From Streptomyces sp. NBC_01317 (GTDB lineage Bacteria > Actinomycetota > Actinomycetes > Streptomycetales > Streptomycetaceae), in the NCBI RefSeq assembly GCF_035961655.1, contig NZ_CP108393.1, positions 3,827,501 to 3,891,500 of the forward strand: a stretch of 64,000 nt of DNA, given 5' to 3'. The translations under genes and the position numbers were made by a program. The notes beneath the pieces were generated by a model, which was given only the letters and a program-made list of their open reading frames with translations, was not told where the DNA came from and did not search any database. Numbering within the stretch: position 1 is the stretch's first letter; the number at the start of each line of letters is the position of its first letter. This document shows positions 8,598 to 17,298 of the stretch, piece by piece.

Positions 8598-10013
8598 CTA
8601 CGCCGTGTACTCGTCCGCCACCGCCAACGCCGCGTCCAGGACAGCCAGCCCCTCCTTCGCCTCCGCCTCCGTGACGTTGCAGGCGGGGACGGCGTGCGTG
8701 CGGTTCATGTTCACGAAGGGCCACAGGCCGTTCTTCTTGCAGGCGGCGACGAAGGCCGCCATGGGCGCGTTCGCCTCACCCGTCGCGTTGTACGGGACGA
8801 GCGGCTCGCGCGTCTCCCTGTTCCGTACGAGATCCAGCGCCCAGAACACCCCCGTGCCGCGCACCTCGCCCACCGACGGATGACGCTCCGCCAGCTCGCG
8901 CAGACCCGGGCCGAGGACGGTCGCGCCGATGTGCGCCGCGTGCTCGACCACCTTCTCGTCCTCCATCACCTGGAGCGTGGCGACCGCCGCCGCGCAGGCC
9001 AGCGGGTGTCCGGAGTACGTGAGACCGCCGGGGTACGGGCGGGTGGCGAAGGTCTCCGCGATCGCCGCCGAGATCGCGACCCCGCCGAGCGGTACGTAAC
9101 CGGAGTTCACGCCCTTCGCGAAGGTCAGCAGGTCCGGTACGACATCGAAGTGGTCGGCCGCGAACCACTCCCCCGTACGGCCGAACCCCGCCATCACCTC
9201 GTCCAGGACGAAGACGATCCCGTACCGGTCGCAGATCTCGCGCACCCCCGCGAGATAGCCGGGCGGCGGCGTCATGACACCGGCCGTACCCGGGATGGTC
9301 TCCAGGATGACCGCGGCGACGGTCGCGGGCCCCTCGAAGGCGATGGTCGACTCCAGGTGCTCCAGCGCGCGCTCGCACTCCTCGGCCTCCGTCGAGGCGT
9401 AGAAGGGGGAGCGGTAGAGGAAGGGCGCCCAGAAGTGGACCACCCCGGCGGTGCCGGTGTCCGACGCCCAGCGGCGGGGGTCGCCGGTCACGTTGATCGC
9501 GGTGGTCGTACCGCCGTGGTACGAGCGGTACGCCGACAGCACCTTCGGGCGGCCGGTGTGCAGCCGGGCCATCCGGACGGCGTTCTCGACGGCCTCGGCG
9601 CCGCCGTTGGTGAAGAAGATCTTGTCGAGGTCGCCGGGGGTACGGGCGGCGATGAGGCGCGCCGCCTCGGACCGTACGTCGATCGCGAACGCGGGCGCGA
9701 AGGTGGTGAGCCGCGCCGCCTGCTCCTGGATCGCGGCGACGACGGCCGGGTGCTGGTAGCCGATGTTGGTGAAGACGAGGCCGCTGGTGAAGTCGAGGTA
9801 GCGGTTGCCGTCGTAGTCCCAGAAGTACGAGCCCTCGGCGCCGGCGACGGCGAGCGGATCGATCAGCTCCTGGGCGGACCAGGAGTGGAACACGTGCGCG
9901 CGGTCAGCGGCTTTCACGGCCGCGCCGGCCTGCGGGTCGGCGTGCGGGCCGACGTGCGGGCCGGCGTGCCGGTCGACGTGCCGGTCGACGTGCCGGTCCA
10001 GAGGAGGGGTCAT
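8598..10013 (-). CDS. class III (omega) aminotransferase
   Basis: A PLP-dependent transaminase of about 471 residues. Hallmarks are FFTNGGAEAVENAVRMAR, the PLP-Asp motif FVLDEVMAGFGRTGEW, and the Schiff-base Lys in LTFAKGVNSGYVPLGG. The fold and motifs fit the taurine/beta-alanine:pyruvate and omega-amino-acid transaminase group, but I cannot fix the substrate. I chose the ATG at 10013 because GAGGAGGGG lies just upstream. The N-terminus is an unusual His/Asp/Pro-rich tract (RHVDRHVDRHAGPHVGPHAD) made by a 12-bp tandem repeat at 9933-9992. The upstream GlxA-type regulator is on the same strand and could control it. Confidence 0.88.
   Translation of the reverse strand: MTPPLDRHVDRHVDRHAGPHVGPHADPQAGAAVKAADRAHVFHSWSAQELIDPLAVAGAEGSYFWDYDGNRYLDFTSGLVFTNIGYQHPAVVAAIQEQAARLTTFAPAFAIDVRSEAARLIAARTPGDLDKIFFTNGGAEAVENAVRMARLHTGRPKVLSAYRSYHGGTTTAINVTGDPRRWASDTGTAGVVHFWAPFLYRSPFYASTEAEECERALEHLESTIAFEGPATVAAVILETIPGTAGVMTPPPGYLAGVREICDRYGIVFVLDEVMAGFGRTGEWFAADHFDVVPDLLTFAKGVNSGYVPLGGVAISAAIAETFATRPYPGGLTYSGHPLACAAAVATLQVMEDEKVVEHAAHIGATVLGPGLRELAERHPSVGEVRGTGVFWALDLVRNRETREPLVPYNATGEANAPMAAFVAACKKNGLWPFVNMNRTHAVPACNVTEAEAKEGLAVLDAALAVADEYTA
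9933..9992 (-). repeat. 12-bp in-frame tandem repeat in the aminotransferase N-terminus
   Basis: Five consecutive 12-bp units (consensus cgggtcgacgtg) lie at 9933, 9945, 9957, 9969 and 9981; the last two are identical. They encode alternating RHVD/GPHV-type tetrapeptides ahead of the conserved transaminase fold. Confidence 0.88.
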
Positions 10014-10124
10014 GCGGCCCAGGGTAAGGAGGCGCAGGTGGGGGACGGTATGGCCACCCTGTATGGAGTAGGCCACTTTGCTGGGCAGGGTGTCGAACGG
10101 GGTCGCCCGCAGGGGAGAGCCGAC

Positions 10125-11168
10125 TCAGCGGCTACGGACCCCCGCCCCGCTCCCGGCCCCGGCCCCCGCCCCCGCTCCCGTCGTACGGAACCGCGCCCGG
10201 TACGCCGACGGCGTCACCCCCAGGTGCCGCAGGAACACCCGCCGCAGCGACTCGTCACTCCCCAGCCCGCTCCGCCGCGCCGCCCCCGTCACCGTCTCCC
10301 CCGCCTCCAGCAGCGCCTGCGCCGCCTCCAGCCGTACGGACTCGACGTACGCGGCCGGCGTACTGCCGACCTGCTCCTTGAACAACCGCGTGAGGTGGCG
10401 CGCGCTCAGCCCCCCGCGCCGCGCCAGCGCCGCGAGCGAGTGATCGGCGGCCGGATCCCCGGCCATCTCGTCCAGCAGGCCGCGCAGCACCTCGTGCCGC
10501 GGGCTCGGCGTACGGGCGGCCACCGAGAACTGCGACTGCCCGCCCGGCCGCCGCAGGAACACCACCAGGTCCCGCGCCACCTCGCGCGCCAGATCCGCGC
10601 CCTCGTCGTCCTCCACCAGGGCGAGCGCGAGGTCGATGCCCGCGGTGACGCCCGCGGAGGTGTACGTGTGCCCGTCCCGTACGAAGATCGCGTCCGGGTC
10701 CACCGTCACGGCGGGACGGCGCCGGGCCAGGGCCGCCGCGTGCCGCCAGTGCGTGGTGGCGCGCCGCCCGTCGAGCAGCCCCGCCGCGGCCAGCGCGAAC
10801 GCGCCCGTACAGACGGACGCGACCCGCGCGCACCGCCCGGCCAGGAACGTGACCGCGTCGAGGAGCCCGTCCGGCGGCGGGTGGTGCGGCAGGTCGTCCG
10901 AGCCCGGGACGATCACGGTGTGGACCTCGCCGATCGCCGACACGGCCGCGTCGGCGTGCAGCCGGGTCCCGGTGGACGTGATGACGGGAGCCCCGTCCGC
11001 CGAACAGACGGTCAGCGCGTACGAACCCCCCAGCCCGGCCGCCGTGGCGAACACCTCCAGCGGCGCGGCGACATCCATCAGCCGAACGCCGTCGTAGACG
11101 AACACGACGACGGCGCGGGGCTCGCGCCGCCGCCTCCCACGCCGCTGTCCAGCTCTCATGGCTCCCAT
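10125..11168 (-). CDS. GlxA family AraC-type transcriptional regulator (DJ-1/PfpI domain)
   Basis: A 347-residue regulator. Residues 18-180 form a DJ-1/PfpI-like domain (VVVFVYDGVRLMDVAAPLEVFATAAG; SVCTGAFALAAAGLLDGRRATTHW, with the Cys at the nucleophile elbow). The C-terminal 100 residues carry two AraC helix-turn-helix motifs (LAALARRGGLSARHLTRLFK and SGLGSDESLRRVFLRHLG). The family usually activates amino-acid or nitrogen-compound catabolism genes. It precedes the class III aminotransferase on the same strand, which fits such a role. The C-terminus ends in a Gly/Ala repeat tail. Confidence 0.92.
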   Translation of the reverse strand: MGAMRAGQRRGRRRREPRAVVVFVYDGVRLMDVAAPLEVFATAAGLGGSYALTVCSADGAPVITSTGTRLHADAAVSAIGEVHTVIVPGSDDLPHHPPPDGLLDAVTFLAGRCARVASVCTGAFALAAAGLLDGRRATTHWRHAAALARRRPAVTVDPDAIFVRDGHTYTSAGVTAGIDLALALVEDDEGADLAREVARDLVVFLRRPGGQSQFSVAARTPSPRHEVLRGLLDEMAGDPAADHSLAALARRGGLSARHLTRLFKEQVGSTPAAYVESVRLEAAQALLEAGETVTGAARRSGLGSDESLRRVFLRHLGVTPSAYRARFRTTGAGAGAGAGSGAGVRSR

Positions 11169-11306
11169 ACGACCACGCTAGCCCCGATCCATGTCCGGAT
11201 GTGTGGGGTGTACGTCTCGGCAGACATGGCGGGACACCGGCGTCCGGGCCGACAGTGGAAGTCGGAAGCAGCGCCTCCTCGCATCCTCAGGAAAAGGAAT
11301 CCCGCC

Positions 11307-11948
11307 ATGCCCGAGACCGTCGCCGGTATCGAGATCCCCGACAGCGCGCTCGCCAAGGAAGCCACGGAGCTGATCCGGGACACGGCGAGCCCGCTGCTGT
11401 ACGACCACTCCCGCCGGGTCTTCCTGTTCGGCTCGCTCCAGGGGCGGCGGCGCGGGCTGTCGTACGACCCCGAGGTGCTCTACGTCGGCGCGATGTTCCA
11501 CGACCTCGGGCTGACGCCGGGCTACCGGACGACCTCCCGGCAGCGGTTCGAGATCGACGGCGCCGACGCGGCCCGCGACTTCCTGCTGCGGCACGGCCTC
11601 TCGCAGGACAGCGCGCGCATCGCGTGGACCGCGATCGCGCTGCACACGACACCGGAGATCCCGGGCCACATGGAGCCGGAGGTGGCGCTGGTGACGGCGG
11701 GGGTCGAGTTCGACGTCCTGGGGATGGGCCTGGACGTCGTACCCCAGGAGGTCAGGGACGAGGTCGTGGCGGCGCACCCGAGGCCGGACTTCAAGCGCCG
11801 GATCCTCCAGGCGTTCACGGAGGGGATCGAACACCGCCCGCAGACGGCCTTCGGGAACGTGAAGGCGGACGTGCTGGCGCGCTTCTCGCCCGGCTTCGTC
11901 CGTACGGACTTCGTCGAGGTGATCGAGAACTCCGCGTGGCCGGAGTGA
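11307..11948 (+). CDS. HD domain-containing phosphohydrolase-like protein
   Basis: A 213-residue cytosolic protein of the HD superfamily, closest in pattern to cyanamide-hydratase-like and ubiquitous Streptomyces HD proteins. Metal ligands are visible as His in YDHSRRVFLFG, the HD pair in VGAMFHDLGLTPGY, His in IALHTTPEIPGH and a later Asp. The ATG at 11307 follows AAAGGAA and matches the compact family start, although the frame is open far upstream. It is divergent from the GlxA-type regulator across a 138-bp gap, which may control it. The substrate is unknown. Confidence 0.85.
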   Translation: MPETVAGIEIPDSALAKEATELIRDTASPLLYDHSRRVFLFGSLQGRRRGLSYDPEVLYVGAMFHDLGLTPGYRTTSRQRFEIDGADAARDFLLRHGLSQDSARIAWTAIALHTTPEIPGHMEPEVALVTAGVEFDVLGMGLDVVPQEVRDEVVAAHPRPDFKRRILQAFTEGIEHRPQTAFGNVKADVLARFSPGFVRTDFVEVIENSAWPE

Positions 11949-12199
11949 CGGGACGGGGCTGACCCCACGGATCAGCCCTGGCGGGCTCGGCGCCCTCCGC
12001 CCCGGGGGCGCCGGGCCGCCGCCACTGCCCCACCGGCGCGGTGAGGGGGGCGGGGGCGGCCGGAGCCGAGCGGAACGACCTTGGGATAGTCGACGAGTCC
12101 TGCCGTGTCATGCGAGATGATCCAGGGCGTGACAGGGGCGTGGCCCGCGAAGGATCGGGCGCGCCGGGTGCGTCGGGTTCGGGGAGGGGCCGCGCGGCC

Positions 12200-13990
12200 A
12201 TGGAGAGACTCGTAGCAGGAGATCCACAACAGATCGGCTCCTACCGGCTGTTGGCGCGCCTGGGGGCGGGCGGCATGGGCCGGGTGTATCTGGCGCGTTC
12301 GAACCGGGGACGTACCGTCGCCGTGAAGCTCGTACGGCGGGATCTGGCCGAACAGGACGAGTTCAGGAGCCGGTTCCGGCACGAGGTGGAGGCGGCGCGG
12401 CGCGTCGGGGGCGCGTGGACGGCGCCGGTGCTCGACGCGGACACGGAGGCGGAGGTGCCCTGGGTCGCGACGGGGTACGTGGCGGGCCCGACGCTCCAGA
12501 CGATCGTCTCGGGCGAGGACGGCACCGGCGCCGGCCACGGCCCGCTGCCCGAAACCTCCGTACGCGTCCTCGCGTCCGGACTCGCCCGCGCGCTCCAGGA
12601 CATCCACGCGGCGGGGCTCATCCACCGCGACCTCAAACCGTCCAACGTGCTGGTGACGATCGAGGGCCCGCGCGTCATCGACTTCGGCATTGCCCGCGCG
12701 CTGGAGTCGGTCGGCGAGGACGGCCTGACGCGGACCGGCGCGCTGATGGGTTCCCCCGGCTTCATGGCACCGGAACAGGTGCGGGGGGACCGGGTGACGG
12801 CGGCCTGCGACATCTTCTGCCTGGGTTCCGTCCTGCTGTACGCGGCGACGGGCCGGCAGCCGTTCGGCGCGGCGGACAGCGGGATACCGGCGCTGCTGTA
12901 CCGCATCGCGCAGGAGGAACCGGACCTGTCCGGCCTCCCCGACGGCCTGCTGGAGTTGATACGCCACTGCCTCCAGAAGGACCCGGCGGCGCGCCCGACG
13001 ACGGCGGAGGTGCTGGTGCGGGTGGCGGGGGACTCGCCCCCGCCTGGAGAACCTTGGCTGCCGAGCGGGCTGCTGGCCCAACTGGGCCAGGGGGCGGTGG
13101 AGTTGCTGAACCAGGAGGACCCGACGACGCGGGTGCAGGGGCCGGGGCAGGAGGTGACCCCTCTGTCTCCGCCACCGCTCCCGCACGCCGCGGCGCGGGC
13201 GCAGGCGCTGGCCCCGGCGCAGGCGCAACAACCCTACGGATACCCGCAGACACCGACACCCCCCGGATTCGGCCCGCCGATACCGCCGTCGGCGTCCTTC
13301 GGCCCCACACCGCCGTACGGGGCAACCCCCGCGACGCCGTACGGCCCCCCTCAGCCCTCCCCGGCCCCGTCCCCGTACGACCCGGTCCCGCCACCCCCCG
13401 CCCCGGAACCGGCGGCGCCCCGCAGCAAGCGCGCGACCCTCGCGCTGATCGCGGTGGCTCTGGTCGTCGCGATCGGGGCGGGTGGTTCGGTGTACGCGTT
13501 CATGGACGGCGGCGGCACGGACGGCAACAAGGCGAGTTCGAGCGACAGCCCCCGCCCGAAACCCCCCGCGGACGACCCGACCCCGGCCGACCGATCGCCG
13601 TCCCCCTCCCCATCCGCTTCACCGTCCGAGACGGCGGGCGAGGTGCCGAAGGAGTACCTCGGCACCTGGACCGGCGGCGTCGACACCGCTACAGGTACGG
13701 GCACCCGCGAACTGGTCATCACCCAGGGCGAGGTGGGCGAGACGGTCCTCTCCCTGACGGCGGAAGGACCGACGGAGGACGGCACGTACCACTGCGTCTT
13801 CGAAGCCGCCTTGGCCGCCGCCCCCACCCCGGGCGACCCGGTCAGCATCGGCCCGTCGAAGGTCACGGTCGGCGAACCGGCGTCGTCCTGCACCCCGGGC
13901 ACCCCCACCGAACTGACGCTCCTCGGCGACGGCAGGCTGCGCCGGGTGACGACGAGCGGCGAGGAGCTGACGTACACGAAGTCGGGGTGA
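12200..13990 (+). CDS. transmembrane serine/threonine protein kinase with extracytoplasmic domain
   Basis: A Hanks-type kinase of 596 residues from the ATG at 12200 (GGGGAGG upstream). The kinase domain spans about residues 10-275: glycine loop LGAGGMGRVYLAR, Lys in VAVKLVRRDL, catalytic loop IHRDLKPSNVLV, DFG in VIDFGIARAL, and the PEQVRGD segment. A Pro/Ala/Gln-rich juxtamembrane linker follows, then one transmembrane helix near 415-435 and a Ser/Pro/Asp-rich extracytoplasmic linker. The last 125 residues are a small beta-rich module (EYLGTWTGGVDTATGTG ... LTYTKSG) that may sense an external ligand. A terminator-like hairpin follows, and the rifamycin phosphotransferase gene is next on the same strand. 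Confidence 0.93.
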   Translation: MERLVAGDPQQIGSYRLLARLGAGGMGRVYLARSNRGRTVAVKLVRRDLAEQDEFRSRFRHEVEAARRVGGAWTAPVLDADTEAEVPWVATGYVAGPTLQTIVSGEDGTGAGHGPLPETSVRVLASGLARALQDIHAAGLIHRDLKPSNVLVTIEGPRVIDFGIARALESVGEDGLTRTGALMGSPGFMAPEQVRGDRVTAACDIFCLGSVLLYAATGRQPFGAADSGIPALLYRIAQEEPDLSGLPDGLLELIRHCLQKDPAARPTTAEVLVRVAGDSPPPGEPWLPSGLLAQLGQGAVELLNQEDPTTRVQGPGQEVTPLSPPPLPHAAARAQALAPAQAQQPYGYPQTPTPPGFGPPIPPSASFGPTPPYGATPATPYGPPQPSPAPSPYDPVPPPPAPEPAAPRSKRATLALIAVALVVAIGAGGSVYAFMDGGGTDGNKASSSDSPRPKPPADDPTPADRSPSPSPSASPSETAGEVPKEYLGTWTGGVDTATGTGTRELVITQGEVGETVLSLTAEGPTEDGTYHCVFEAALAAAPTPGDPVSIGPSKVTVGEPASSCTPGTPTELTLLGDGRLRRVTTSGEELTYTKSG

Positions 13991-14013
13991 GGAAGCAGGG
14001 AGAAAACAACAAA

Positions 14014-14037
14014 GGCAAGGAGATCGCTCTCCTTGCC
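14014..14037 (+). terminator. stem-loop after the protein kinase gene
   Basis: A 9-bp perfect inverted repeat, ggcaaggag / ctccttgcc with a 6-base loop, starts about 24 bases after the kinase stop. There is no clear U-tract, as is common in Streptomyces terminators. It separates the kinase transcript from the promoter region of the rifamycin phosphotransferase gene. Confidence 0.65.
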
Positions 14038-14060
14038 GCTCTCAAGGTATAGCGCACTGG

Positions 14061-14079
14061 GGGGCTTGCGGCAAGGCCC
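14061..14079 (+). promoter_or_regulatory. rifamycin-associated element (RAE) upstream of rph
   Basis: The 19-bp imperfect palindrome ggggcttgcggcaaggccc matches, as I remember it, the consensus of the rifamycin-associated element found upstream of rifamycin-inactivating genes in actinomycetes. It lies 111 bp before the GTG start of the phosphotransferase gene, in the promoter region and in the expected position. The RAE is associated with rifampin-inducible expression. Confidence 0.9.
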
Positions 14080-14189
14080 AGGGGGTGGCGCAAAATCGGC
14101 GGGCAAGGCCACAACCTGCGGAAATGAGGGCACGACGTGCGTGTGTTGGTGACGTATGGGGGACCGGCGGCCGCGTCGGGGGTGCCGCG

Positions 14190-16730
14190 GTGAACCAGCG
14201 GTACGTGCGGGATCTGCGCGAGGTCGACGAGAGTCAGGTCGCCGTTGTCGGTGGTAAGGGCGCGCACCTGGGCGCGTTGTCGCGGATGGACGGCATCCGC
14301 GTACCGGCCGGTTTCTGTGTGACGACGGACGCCTACCGGCAGGTCATCGCGCCGACGGTCGGTGATCAGGTTGATCGGTTGGCGCGTCTGGACGCGGACG
14401 ATCGGGACGGGATCCGTGCGCTCAGTGCGGAGATCCGCCGGGCCATCGAGGGGATTGCCATTCCGGCCGATCTCGCGGCGGCCATCACCCGCGCGCTCGA
14501 CGGTGACGCGGCTTATGCCGTCCGGTCCAGTGCCACGGCCGAGGATCTGCCGACCGCCTCCTTCGCCGGACAGCAGGATTCGTATCTGAACGTCGTGGGC
14601 GCGGCGGCGGTTCTTCAACACGTCAGCCGGTGCTGGGCCTCGCTGTTCACCGAGCGCGCCGTGACCTACCGGCAACGCAACGGCATCGACCACCGTACGG
14701 TCCACATGGCCGTCGTCGTGCAGCGGATGGTCCTCGCGGACGCGTCCGGGGTTCTGTTCACGGCCGACCCCGTCACCGGCTCCCGGAAGGTCGCCACCGT
14801 GGACGCCGGCTTCGGCCTGGGCGAGGCCCTGGTCTCCGGGCTGGTGAACCCGGACGGCTTCACCGTGCGGGACGGTGAAGTGGTCGCGAAGTCGGTCGGC
14901 GACGTACCGTCGCTCACGGATGAGCAGGTGGTACGGCTCGTACAGCTCGGGCGGCGGATCGAGGCGCACTTCGGCCGTCCGCAGGACATCGAGTGGTGTC
15001 TGGCCGACGACACCTTCCAGATCGTGCAGAGCCGACCGATCACCACGCTGTTCCCCATCCCCGAGGCCGGTGACGAGGAGAATCACCTGTACGTCTCCGT
15101 CGGCCATCAGCAGATGATGACCGACGCGATGAAGCCCCTGGGGCTCTCCATGTGGCAGCTGACCGCCATGGTGCCGATGCACGCGGCCGGTGGACGGCTG
15201 TTTGTCGACGTCACGCGCCGCCTGGCCTCCCCCGCGAGCCGGGTCGCCCTCCTGGACGTCATGGGGAAGGGCGATCCGCTGGTCAGGGACGCGCTGGAGA
15301 CCATCCTCGACCGCGACGACTTCGTCCCGACGCTCCCGGACACCGGGCCGCCGCCGGCCCGCACGGCGTCCGCTCCGGCGGAGCCCGACCCGGCCATCGT
15401 CGCCGAGTTGATCCGGCGCAGTCAGGAGTCCATCGCCACGCTGGAGCGTGACATCCGGACGAAGACCGGACCGGCGCTGTTCGACTTCCTGCTGGAGGCC
15501 TTCGAGGAGCACAAGCGGGTCCTCGGTGAGCCGCTGAACTTCCAGGCGATCATGGCGGGGATGGAGGCCACCTGGTGGCTCAACGACAAGCTGGGGGAGT
15601 GGCTGGGCGAGAAGAACGCCGCTGACACGCTCACCCTGTCCGCCCCCGACAACATCACGTCGGAGATGGGCCTGGCGCTGCTGGACGTCGCGGACGTGAT
15701 CCGCCCCCTGCCCGAGGTGGTGGCGTTCCTGCGGGAGGTCGAGGACGAGGGTTTCCTGGACGACCTGCCGAAGCTCCCGGGTGGTGCGGAGGCGCGCGAC
15801 GCCATCGAGGCGTACCTCGACCGGTACGGCATGCGCTGCGCGGGCGAGATCGACATCACCAGGCCACGGTGGCGCGAGCGCCCCACCACACTCCTGCCGG
15901 CGATCCTCGACAACGTACGGAACTTTGAACCGGGCGCGGCGGGGCGCCGCTTCGAAGAGGGCCGCCAGAAGGCGCGGAAGAAGGAAGAGGACGTGCTGTC
16001 CCGCCTCCGAGCCCTGCCGGAGGACGGGGAGCGGAGGGCCGAAGAGACCAAGCGGATGATCGACCAGGTCAGAGCCTTCATCGGCTACCGCGAGTACCCG
16101 AAGTACGGCATTGTCAGCCGCTACTTCGTCTACAAGCGGGCTCTGTTGGCGGAGGCCGAGCGGCTGGTGCGGGCGGGCGTGCTTCCCGAGAAGGAGGACA
16201 TCTTCTTCCTCACGTTCCAGGAACTCCACGACGCCGTAGGCGAGTCCCGCCACCTCAACGACCAACTCAACGACCAACTCAACGACCACCTCATCCTCAT
16301 CCGGCAACGCAAGGACGAGTTCCGCTCGTACGAGACACTCACCCCGCCCCGGGTACTCACCTCGGACGGCGAGGCGCTGAGCGGCTCGTACCACCGCGAC
16401 GACGCGCCGGCCGGCGCCCTGGTCGGCCTGGCGGTCTCGGCGGGGACCGTCGAGGGCCGGGCCCGCGTCATCCTCGACATGGCGGAGGCCGACCTGGAAG
16501 CGGGCGACATCCTGGTCACCACCTTCACCGACCCCAGCTGGTCACCCCTGTTCGTGGGCATCGCGGGCCTGGTGACGGAGGTGGGGGGCCTGATGACCCA
16601 CGGAGCGGTGATCGCCCGCGAGTACGGCCTGCCGGCGGTGGTGGGCGTGGACCGGGCGACGCGACTGATCCGGGACGGGGAGCGAATCCGCGTACATGGA
16701 GGGGAGGGGTACGTCGAGGTCCTGCCTTGA
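14190..16730 (+). CDS. rph: rifamycin-inactivating phosphotransferase
   Basis: An 846-residue enzyme that uses ATP to phosphorylate the ansa-chain hydroxyl (C21) of rifamycins and so inactivates them. The layout is that of Rph/PEP synthase: an ATP-grasp domain (VVGGKGAHLGALSRM; YAVRSSATAEDLPTASFAGQ; VLFTADPVTGSRK; IQSRPITTLF-type end near residue 320), a central rifamycin-binding domain, and a C-terminal swivelling His domain. In the latter the catalytic His is in GGLMTHGAVIAREYGLPAV. I chose the GTG at 14190 because the conserved fold begins right after it; the frame is open for 35 more codons. The RAE upstream supports rifamycin-inducible resistance. Length is normal for the family. Confidence 0.95.
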   Translation: MNQRYVRDLREVDESQVAVVGGKGAHLGALSRMDGIRVPAGFCVTTDAYRQVIAPTVGDQVDRLARLDADDRDGIRALSAEIRRAIEGIAIPADLAAAITRALDGDAAYAVRSSATAEDLPTASFAGQQDSYLNVVGAAAVLQHVSRCWASLFTERAVTYRQRNGIDHRTVHMAVVVQRMVLADASGVLFTADPVTGSRKVATVDAGFGLGEALVSGLVNPDGFTVRDGEVVAKSVGDVPSLTDEQVVRLVQLGRRIEAHFGRPQDIEWCLADDTFQIVQSRPITTLFPIPEAGDEENHLYVSVGHQQMMTDAMKPLGLSMWQLTAMVPMHAAGGRLFVDVTRRLASPASRVALLDVMGKGDPLVRDALETILDRDDFVPTLPDTGPPPARTASAPAEPDPAIVAELIRRSQESIATLERDIRTKTGPALFDFLLEAFEEHKRVLGEPLNFQAIMAGMEATWWLNDKLGEWLGEKNAADTLTLSAPDNITSEMGLALLDVADVIRPLPEVVAFLREVEDEGFLDDLPKLPGGAEARDAIEAYLDRYGMRCAGEIDITRPRWRERPTTLLPAILDNVRNFEPGAAGRRFEEGRQKARKKEEDVLSRLRALPEDGERRAEETKRMIDQVRAFIGYREYPKYGIVSRYFVYKRALLAEAERLVRAGVLPEKEDIFFLTFQELHDAVGESRHLNDQLNDQLNDHLILIRQRKDEFRSYETLTPPRVLTSDGEALSGSYHRDDAPAGALVGLAVSAGTVEGRARVILDMAEADLEAGDILVTTFTDPSWSPLFVGIAGLVTEVGGLMTHGAVIAREYGLPAVVGVDRATRLIRDGERIRVHGGEGYVEVLP

Positions 16731-16751
16731 CGGGGTTGAGGTGGGATGGTC

Positions 16752-17100
16752 GGGTGCGGGTTCGGGCCGAGGGGTAGTCGGGGGTGGCCGGGTTGTGTGG
16801 TTCGGGTGGGGCCGCCCCTTGCGGTTGAGTGTCGCGGTTTCGGGGCGGGCGTCAAGGGCGCTCCTGCGTCGCGTCGCTGCGCGATGACCTGCGGTCACCC
16901 TTGACCCCCACCCCGAAACCGCAAGGGAAGGCTGGGGGGGGCGGCCCGGGGGAAGGGTCCCCGGGGGCCAGTCTGTTGTCGGCGTCTCGTCGCGGGCTGC
17001 GGCTTTCGGCGGGGCTTTGCGCACCACTTGAATGGGGCGGTGGCCACTCGTCTCGGCGGCTGACAACCGTCCGTTGGCGGGCGTACAAGCACCGCGTCTG
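16752..17100 (+). repeat. repeat element A, left copy, with central palindrome
   Basis: About 349 bp that recur in inverted orientation at 18264-18620. The core is a long imperfect hairpin with arms 16834-16860 and 16896-16922, each about 27 bases and carrying gtcaagggcg / cacccttgac. Conserved flanks include cgggccgaggggtagtcggg and gcgcaccacttgaatggggc. It looks like the palindromic intergenic repeats scattered in Streptomyces chromosomes. Short open frames inside it are probably not genes. It fills most of the 568-bp gap after rph. Confidence 0.8.
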
Positions 17101-17150
17101 AGATCCGTGGTCAGCAGCGGGGTCGGGCAGGGCCCCGGGCCGCCCTGGTG

Positions 17151-17254
17151 GTCAATATGCCCCATTTGCACAGACTTTGAGGCTCGTTGGGGGCCTCTTC
17201 CGCCTGGTCTTGCGTCCTGTGTTTCGTTAAGGGGCTCTGGCAGCACACAACCCA
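17151..17254 (+). repeat. direct repeat B, left copy
   Basis: About 104 bp that recur in the same orientation at 18101-18203, with shared blocks such as ccatttgc, ggtcttg, gtcctgtgtt and cgttaa(a)gggctct. The two copies flank the orphan gene at 17299-17982. Function unknown. Confidence 0.75.
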
Positions 17255-17256
17255 GC

Positions 17257-17287
17257 GGAGGGGCCGTCCACCTTGGACGGCCCCTCC
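17257..17287 (-). terminator. strong hairpin terminator downstream of the orphan gene
   Basis: A 13-bp perfect inverted repeat (ggaggggccgtcc / ggacggcccctcc) with a 5-base loop lies 12 bases beyond the stop codon of the minus-strand gene ending at 17299. It is the clearest terminator-like structure in the window. Confidence 0.85.
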
Positions 17288-17298
17288 GGTGGGTGTGC

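Noticed and set aside
14005..14055. Riboswitch upstream of rph
   Set aside because: The only structure is the 9-bp hairpin after the kinase gene; no known aptamer core is visible and the RAE explains regulation better.
16731..17298. Short open frames translated from repeat element A
   Set aside because: They look similar in both copies only because the DNA is repeated; they lack ribosome sites and one strand pairs with its own palindrome.
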